A stretch of 9,335 bases of DNA from an uncultured bacterium (lineage in GTDB: Bacteria > Armatimonadota > UBA5829 > DSUL01). The notes under the pieces are model-generated. The model was given only the letters and a program-made list of their open reading frames with translations, made no database searches and had not been told where the DNA came from. A program made the translations under genes and the position numbers. The stretch covers positions 1-9,335 of the forward strand of contig CALCJH010000106.1 in the NCBI GenBank assembly GCA_937967775.1, read 5' to 3'. Below, piece after piece: positions 5,498 through 9,335 of this stretch. Positions within the stretch are counted from its first letter, which is position 1. The number at the start of each line of letters is the position of its first letter.

Positions 5498-7759
5498 ATG
5501 AAGCTGCTGAGGCTGGCTTTTCTGGCGATTCTGGCGCTGGCCGCGACGTCCGTCGGCGCGCAGAATCTGGTGACGAACGGAGACTTCGAAGGCGGATGGG
5601 GTCCGCCCGAGGCTCCCTGCGAGGGACTGGTGGGACACACGACCTACAGCTGCTGCCGGGCCATCGGCTGGAAGGCCTGGTCCGTGCCGCTTGACCCGGT
5701 GGCCGGTTCCCCCATTCCGGGACATCCCACCTTCACGGAGATGCCGGGAGGGAACTGCACCGTCGATCCGGGCAACAACTACCAGCGCATTGCCGGCGGC
5801 GAGCGGTGCCCGGACGGCCAGTGCGGAGGCTATAACTGTCGGGGAGGAATCGTTCAGGCGATTTCCACGCAGCCCGGTGTGGAATACGATCTGGATCTGA
5901 TAGTCAAATTCAAGAGCACGCGCGGCGACGACCCTTTCCCGAAACAGTCTTACTGGTATATCGGGATTGACACGACGGGTCAGACAGACGATCCACTGGC
6001 GCCGACGGTATCCTGGACTCCGGAATACCCGATACCCCCCGATGGCTATGAGACGCTGCTTCCGTGGGACGGAATGTGGAACAAGCACCATCGCCGCTTC
6101 ACGGCGGCAGGAACGCAAACCAGCATCTGGTTTATGCTGGTGGTGCGCGAGGACGGCAGGGGCTATCTGGACCTTGACAACATCACGGTCACCCCGGCGA
6201 CACAACCGCTGATCACCATCACCGGCGGGCCGACATACACCCGTCTGGGAGACCGCAGCTATCGGATCGAGTGGACAACAAACGTGCCGTCGGATTCCCG
6301 CGTGGAGTTCGGAAAGACCGCGCCGACCTCGGACGAAGGGCTTTTCTACGAGACCTTTAAATACGACGGGGCCCTGACGACAGACCACAGCGTGGTGATC
6401 AACGGACTGGACATTGACACGAAGTATCACTTCCGGGTCGTCAGCGCCGCTTCAGGATACAAGACCGCGTATTCATTCGACGACACGTTCGTGACACCGG
6501 GACCGGCCAGGCCGCTCTTCAAGAACGGCGGCTTCGAGGACGTGGACGTCGAGGGCAATCATACGCTGGCCCCCTGGATACCGTTCGGAAACATCGCACA
6601 GGGCCTGGTGGGACCCTACCCCGCGAGCGGAGCCGTTGGCTGGTTCTTCAACTTCAAAGCCAACGAGGGAAGCTACTTCTTCGGCTTCGCCACGAGCTAC
6701 GGCCTTGTGGACGGTGGGATCTACCAGCGCCTGCAGGCGGTGCCCGGCGGGAACTACACCGTGGATTTCGACTACCGCACTCAGAACTGGGACTTCGACG
6801 TAATGACCCCGCCCATCGGACGGGCCGCCTATGATGACATTCAGGTCTGGGTTGGAATAGACCCGACCGGCGGAGTGGACTGGCGCTCGCCTGACGTGGT
6901 ATGGGCAAGGCGGTGGACGTCCGGCTACGACTTCATCAGCCGGCCGCCCGTGCCCGGGCAGTGGTCGCCTCCGGCGCTTCCGCTGGGAACGGTGTCGGCG
7001 AACGCGCAGGGTGACCGCATTACCGTCTTCATCCGCTACTTCAACAAGTGGCCCTGGGTCTGGAACATCGCTGCGGTGGACAACCTGCGACTGAGCGGGC
7101 CACCTCTGCCGCCGACCCAGGTTCAAAGCATCGGCCAGGCCAGAGATCTGGGCCAGTTCGCCTACGTGGAGACGGTTAATCCGTGCGTGGTCACGCTGGT
7201 TCCGATTGACGAAACCGGGTTCTTCTACGCGCAGGACCTGGACGGGACGGCGGGCATCCGCGTGAATGCCAGTGACCCCATGAGCGTGGGAGAGCTGGTG
7301 AAGGTCCGCGGCACGGTGGATTTCAACGCGAAAGGCGAGATGGTGCTTCAGGACGCTACCGTGATGCTGGTGAGCGGCTCAGCCCAGCCGAAAGTGCGTA
7401 CCGTGAAGAACCGTGACGCCGGAGGCAAAGGCTATGTGGGCCAGCCGAACGGTCTCTCCAATCAGGGATTGCTGATGAGGGTGTTCGGTAAGGTCACATA
7501 TGTCAACTACTTCGAAGGCTATTTCCTGCTGGACGACGGTTCCGGAGTGGAATCGGGCGAGACGGAGACAGACCCGAACACCGGTCAGCCGTACCGGGGA
7601 ATCCGCGTGACGAATATCGGTGGGGCGTTCCCGCTGCCCGGCGGATACTATGCCGCGCGGGGCGTGGTGACCTCGGACATCGTCAGCGGGAAGAAGATCC
7701 GGGTGCTTCGCAGCCGCGACGGTTCGTTCGTGGACGACATCGTGCAGCTGGCGCCGTGA
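5498..7759 (+). CDS. Large secreted protein: two NGDFE jelly-roll modules, fibronectin-like domain, two OB-fold-like domains
   Basis: This 753-aa exported protein has a signal peptide (1-21, MKLLRLAF..., cut before QNLV). Module 1 (about 23-233) opens with NLVTNGDFEGGW. It holds seven cysteines (41, 52, 53, 87, 104, 109, 114), suggesting disulfides and extracellular location. Residues about 237-334 resemble a fibronectin III fold (RIEWTTN, then INGLDIDTKYHFRVVS). Module 2 (about 338-534) opens with PLFKNGGFEDV. The C-terminus has two OB-like domains (about 541-626 and 655-750), with FYAQDLDGTAGIRV and GYFLLDDGSGVESGE as matching strands. This layout suggests sugar or surface binding without catalysis; no active site was recognised. 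There is no PEP-CTERM tail, so it is probably released or held by its modules. The ATG at 5498 has AAGGAAGG 7 bp upstream. A very strong terminator follows. The domain calls are by eye: the modular nature is clear, exact families less so. Confidence 0.88.
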   Translation: MKLLRLAFLAILALAATSVGAQNLVTNGDFEGGWGPPEAPCEGLVGHTTYSCCRAIGWKAWSVPLDPVAGSPIPGHPTFTEMPGGNCTVDPGNNYQRIAGGERCPDGQCGGYNCRGGIVQAISTQPGVEYDLDLIVKFKSTRGDDPFPKQSYWYIGIDTTGQTDDPLAPTVSWTPEYPIPPDGYETLLPWDGMWNKHHRRFTAAGTQTSIWFMLVVREDGRGYLDLDNITVTPATQPLITITGGPTYTRLGDRSYRIEWTTNVPSDSRVEFGKTAPTSDEGLFYETFKYDGALTTDHSVVINGLDIDTKYHFRVVSAASGYKTAYSFDDTFVTPGPARPLFKNGGFEDVDVEGNHTLAPWIPFGNIAQGLVGPYPASGAVGWFFNFKANEGSYFFGFATSYGLVDGGIYQRLQAVPGGNYTVDFDYRTQNWDFDVMTPPIGRAAYDDIQVWVGIDPTGGVDWRSPDVVWARRWTSGYDFISRPPVPGQWSPPALPLGTVSANAQGDRITVFIRYFNKWPWVWNIAAVDNLRLSGPPLPPTQVQSIGQARDLGQFAYVETVNPCVVTLVPIDETGFFYAQDLDGTAGIRVNASDPMSVGELVKVRGTVDFNAKGEMVLQDATVMLVSGSAQPKVRTVKNRDAGGKGYVGQPNGLSNQGLLMRVFGKVTYVNYFEGYFLLDDGSGVESGETETDPNTGQPYRGIRVTNIGGAFPLPGGYYAARGVVTSDIVSGKKIRVLRSRDGSFVDDIVQLAP

Positions 7760-7793
7760 CCTTCTGAGGAACACCCTCTCTTCGGACATTCCA

Positions 7794-7830
7794 GTCCGGG
7801 CCGGGGCAATCGTCCCGGCCCGGACTTTTT
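7794..7830 (+). terminator. Strong Rho-independent terminator after the large secreted protein gene
   Basis: GTCCGGGCCGGG (7794-7805) and CCCGGCCCGGAC (7814-7825) form a perfect 12-bp stem with loop GCAATCGT, followed by TTTTT (7826-7830). It lies 34 bp after the stop codon. Confidence 0.95.
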
Positions 7831-7862
7831 GAGGAAAAAGTACGCGGGAAGGCGGAAAACCG

Positions 7863-7891
7863 TTTACAGGCACCGGCCTTTATGGTATAAG
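7863..7891 (+). promoter_or_regulatory. Sigma-70-type promoter for the RNA-binding protein gene
   Basis: TTTACA (7863-7868) and TATAAG (7886-7891) each match the consensus at five of six positions, with the ideal 17-bp spacer. It lies right after a strong terminator and before the only gene in this stretch. Transcription should begin near 7898. Confidence 0.75.
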
Positions 7892-7897
7892 CAGGGT

Positions 7898-8128
7898 AAT
7901 CACAGACCCAACATCGCACGACGGCCTCCCGTTTCTGTCCGTAGATTGCTTATCCTTCTGCGCAGCGATCGGAACCCCGTTTCAGCTTCAGCGAGTATTC
8001 CTGCAGCTCAGTGCGCTTGAGAGGACTCTGTGAGAGAGTAGAGATCGCGCAGACGTCAGCGAGAGAGGCGGCGGCTGCGCCAGGTGCGGGACCGGTGATT
8101 CCCGAGACGATCGAAGAAGGACAGGCAA
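7898..8128 (+). promoter_or_regulatory. Long structured 5' untranslated leader of the RRM protein gene
   Basis: About 230 nt separate the predicted transcription start from the TTG start, with no coding sense in between. Local stems include ACTCT/AGAGT around 8025-8039, GCGCAG/CTGCGC (8047-8052 with 8075-8080) and CGGGA/TCCCG (8087-8091 with 8100-8104). The last stem ends 9 nt before the AGAAGG ribosome binding site (8114-8120). Long leaders are known on cold-shock genes and on cyanobacterial RRM-protein genes; a similar temperature or self-binding control here is inference. No known riboswitch was recognised. Confidence 0.4.
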
Positions 8129-8455
8129 TTGGCGACCAAGTCCCTGTACGTGGGCAACATGCCCTACAACACGACGGAGAGCGAACTGCGCGAGCTGTTT
8201 GAGCCCCACGGGCCGATCGAGAGCATCCGCGTCATCCAGGACAAGGGGTTCGCTTTTGTGGACCTGCCGGCGGAGAACGCCGCAGCGGCTATCGAAGCGA
8301 CCAATGGAGTGGAGCTGGGCGGACGCCCGCTGACCGTGAACGAGGCACGCCCTCGTCCGCCGAGGACCGGCGGTGGCGGTGGCGGCGGCCGCGGCTTTGG
8401 CGGCGGTGGCGGATACGGCGGCGGACGCGGCGGTGGAGGCCGCAACCGCTGGTGA
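8129..8455 (+). CDS. Small RRM RNA-binding protein with glycine-rich tail
   Basis: This 108-aa cytosolic single-strand RNA-binding protein has one RRM domain (about 5-73). RNP2 is LYVGNM (6-11) and RNP1 is KGFAFVDL (39-46), with the aromatic RNA-stacking residues Y7, F41 and F43 present. The tail (about 80-108) is almost all glycine with spaced arginines and aromatics (GRGF, GGYGGGR), like RGG-type tails of plant GRPs and cyanobacterial Rbp proteins, which often respond to cold. The start is TTG at 8129: it gives M-A-T-K directly before the first RRM strand, and an AGAAGG site lies 8 bp upstream. The gene stands alone between its own promoter and terminator. The RNA targets are unknown. The repetitive GGC/GGT tail could vary in length between strains. 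Confidence 0.94.
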   Translation: MATKSLYVGNMPYNTTESELRELFEPHGPIESIRVIQDKGFAFVDLPAENAAAAIEATNGVELGGRPLTVNEARPRPPRTGGGGGGGRGFGGGGGYGGGRGGGGRNRW

Positions 8456-8479
8456 TTCCGTAGCACGCCAGGTTTTATC

Positions 8480-8515
8480 GAGAAGGGCGCGGGGGCATCG
8501 CCCCGGGCCCTTCTC
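8480..8515 (+). terminator. Stem-loop terminator after the RRM protein gene
   Basis: GAGAAGGGC (8480-8488) pairs with GCCCTTCTC (8507-8515). After one G-G mismatch, CGGGG (8490-8494) pairs with CCCCG (8501-8505) around a 6-nt loop. The stem is very stable, but the downstream tract is CTCTCGTC and not a T run, so termination may be imperfect. Confidence 0.65.
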
Positions 8516-8983
8516 CTCTCGTCAATCTGCAGTCATCAACCGCTCGAGTTCGTGACCCTTCCCTGGCCGGTTCACCCCGAAAGCCGCCAGGGGCCGACAC
8601 GCCTCCGATGCCGCCGAAGCCTACCGGCGCACGCGCCCGGAAATCCTGACCCGGGGCGTCTGATGTGTGATGCACGATCTCATCGCCAGACCTCCGCGAC
8701 GCACGGCGCACCGATATAAGGTAACAGCCCCTTCCCAATCTACGGCCAGGAGCATTTCCGTAATCCTCTGTGTGTCGGCTATGGCAAAATATTCGGGGTT
8801 GATGTGCGTCGCGCGCTGCGCGGCAGACCGTGCCGTTCCCCGTCGGCCGGTCTCAAGGGGCGCCCGGCTATGACCGAAGATGGAGATGGGAACCGCTGCG
8901 GGAGCAGGTCTCGTAGATTCTTCCGGACTCCGGCAACCCCGGTAGCAAAGACGCGTGGTGATGCTGACGCAGGAGGACCGGGT
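8516..8983. other. Gene-free stretch with several GC-rich hairpins
   Basis: No open frame here on either strand looks like a protein. Three stems stand out. At 8631-8659, ACGC-CCCGG pairs with CCGGG-GCGT, giving 9 bp with one bulged G. At 8658-8691, GTCTG-ATG pairs with CAT-CAGAC with a 3-nt bulge. At 8825-8853, AGACCG-GCCG pairs with CGGC-CGGTCT, giving 10 bp with one bulged T and loop TTCCCCGT. TATAAG at 8715-8720 resembles a -10 box but has no -35 partner. It could hold a promoter and a structured leader for a gene starting near 8984, or an unrecognised small RNA. No tRNA, riboswitch or insertion-sequence end was recognised. Confidence 0.35.
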
Positions 8984-9286
8984 ATGAGCCTGACATTGAC
9001 AGGAGGAGAGGCATCTGTTAGGTTTGAGAAAGATACGTGAACTGCCCGCCGCGGGTCTTATTTTCAACCTGAGAAGGCCGGCCCCGCGGGGGTTGATTTG
9101 CGTCTGGATGCTGGCGGGAGGTGGTTTTGTCTGCACCCCACGCGCGCGTGAGATGCGCCTGGTACCCCCGCTTCGCCCGGCAGCCTGGTAACAACAGGCG
9201 AGCTCATACTCTCAGGGGTCTGGCGCCGGCCTATATTGATCCGCTATGACCCGTTCCGGAGGCGACTGGAAGACGATAAGGCGTAA
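8984..9286 (+). pseudogene. Possible broken gene: good start, two in-frame TGA codons
   Basis: ATG at 8984 has a perfect AGGAGG (8971-8976) with 7-bp spacing, as good a start signal as any in the window. The frame reads MSLTLTGGEASVRFEKDT, then TGA (9038-9040), 36 sense codons, TGA (9149-9151), 44 sense codons, and TAA (9284-9286). The last part (LVTTGELILSGVW... to ...FRRRLEDDKA) looks protein-like. The final TAA overlaps an ATG by one base (TAATG), the kind of overlap seen between coupled genes. A second frame (TTG at 9024 to TAA at 9189-9191) reads a basic then hydrophobic segment resembling a signal peptide, so a frameshift is an alternative. Function was not recognised. It may be a decayed gene, sequence errors, or chance. 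TGA is a normal stop elsewhere in the window, which argues against reassignment. Confidence 0.22.
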
Positions 9287-9335
9287 TGGAGCCCGGTCTA
9301 TACTCAGCAGCTGATACTCCCGTCACGGTCCGTGA
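9286..9335 (+). CDS. Possible start of a gene running off the right edge
   Basis: ATG at 9286 overlaps the preceding TAA (TAATG) and opens a frame without stops to the end of the window, only 16 codons (MEPGLYSAADTPVTVR). A GGAGG lies 23 bp upstream, too far to be typical. It is too short to identify and depends on the reading of the preceding frame. Confidence 0.2.
   Translation, partial: MEPGLYSAADTPVTVR

Noticed and set aside
5297..6430. A 377-codon open frame on the minus strand opposite the large secreted protein gene
   Set aside because: It lies mostly antisense to a well-supported gene, has no recognisable domain, is rich in Arg/Ala/Gly as expected from high GC, and runs through the terminator and leader region.
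8350..8452. GGC/GGT repeat tract as a DNA repeat element
   Set aside because: It is explained by the glycine-rich tail of the RRM protein and is not an independent repeat.
8373..8555. Ala-rich frame overlapping the glycine-rich tail of the RRM protein
   Set aside because: It is the GGC repeat read in another frame and crosses the terminator.
8860..8985. Known riboswitch (SAM-I-like GGCAACC, cobalamin, c-di-GMP or fluoride class) upstream of the ATG at 8984
   Set aside because: Isolated words such as CCGGCAACC and GGTAGC occur, but the other conserved blocks and the required pairing pattern of each class are missing.
9038..9040. TGA reassigned to a sense codon
   Set aside because: The FHA, PP2C, PEP-CTERM, large secreted and RRM genes all end in TGA, so it is a normal stop in this genome.
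8621..9136. A 171-codon minus-strand frame in the gene-free stretch
   Set aside because: No domain, unusual composition (Arg/Ser/Pro), and no good ribosome binding site.
9203..9226. Glycine riboswitch fragment (ACTCTCAGG)
   Set aside because: Only one short motif is present, without the GCCGAAGG core or the paired stems.

Overview
The window reads as high-GC bacterial chromosome with almost all genes on the + strand. Two families suggest a phylum. One is a short secreted protein with a PEP-CTERM tail. The other is a long secreted protein built from 'NGDFE' jelly-roll modules, a fibronectin-like domain and a pair of OB-fold-like domains, an architecture I associate with Armatimonadota (Chthonomonas/Fimbriimonas relatives). 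That assignment is inference from gene style; no rRNA or marker gene is present to confirm it. TGA ends most of the genes, so the code is standard with respect to TGA.

Region 1 (1-4404) is a compact Ser/Thr phosphorylation module. It holds the C-terminal part of a von Willebrand factor A (VWA) protein, a zinc-ribbon protein with two FHA domains, a PP2C phosphatase, and a Hanks-type kinase with a proline-rich linker, one membrane helix and a C-terminal TPR region. The first three genes are packed with a 12-bp gap and a 1-base TGATG overlap. The kinase follows after 83 bp, from a TTG start with no obvious ribosome binding site. The module has writer (kinase), eraser (PP2C) and reader (FHA) activities, plus a VWA protein that may be a target or sensor. 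The kinase TPR region should lie outside the membrane. The ATP-binding loop of the kinase has no glycines and is one residue short, although the other catalytic residues are kept.

Region 2 (about 4405-7830) holds two separately terminated genes for exported proteins with nearly identical signal-peptide starts (MKLMRLAF and MKLLRLAF). The first is a 224-aa PEP-CTERM protein. The second is a 753-aa multidomain protein without that tail. Both have leaders that can fold into hairpins. Strong terminators follow both genes.

Region 3 (about 7831-8515) is a single-gene unit. It has a good sigma-70-type promoter, an untranslated leader of about 230 nt, a small RRM RNA-binding protein with a glycine-rich tail, and a stem-loop terminator.

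Region 4 (8516-9335) has no convincing intact gene. It contains several GC-rich hairpins. It also has a near-ideal Shine-Dalgarno/ATG pair at 8984, which opens a frame broken by two in-frame TGA codons before a TAATG overlap with a possible new start at 9286. This could be a decayed gene, a sequence with errors, or chance.
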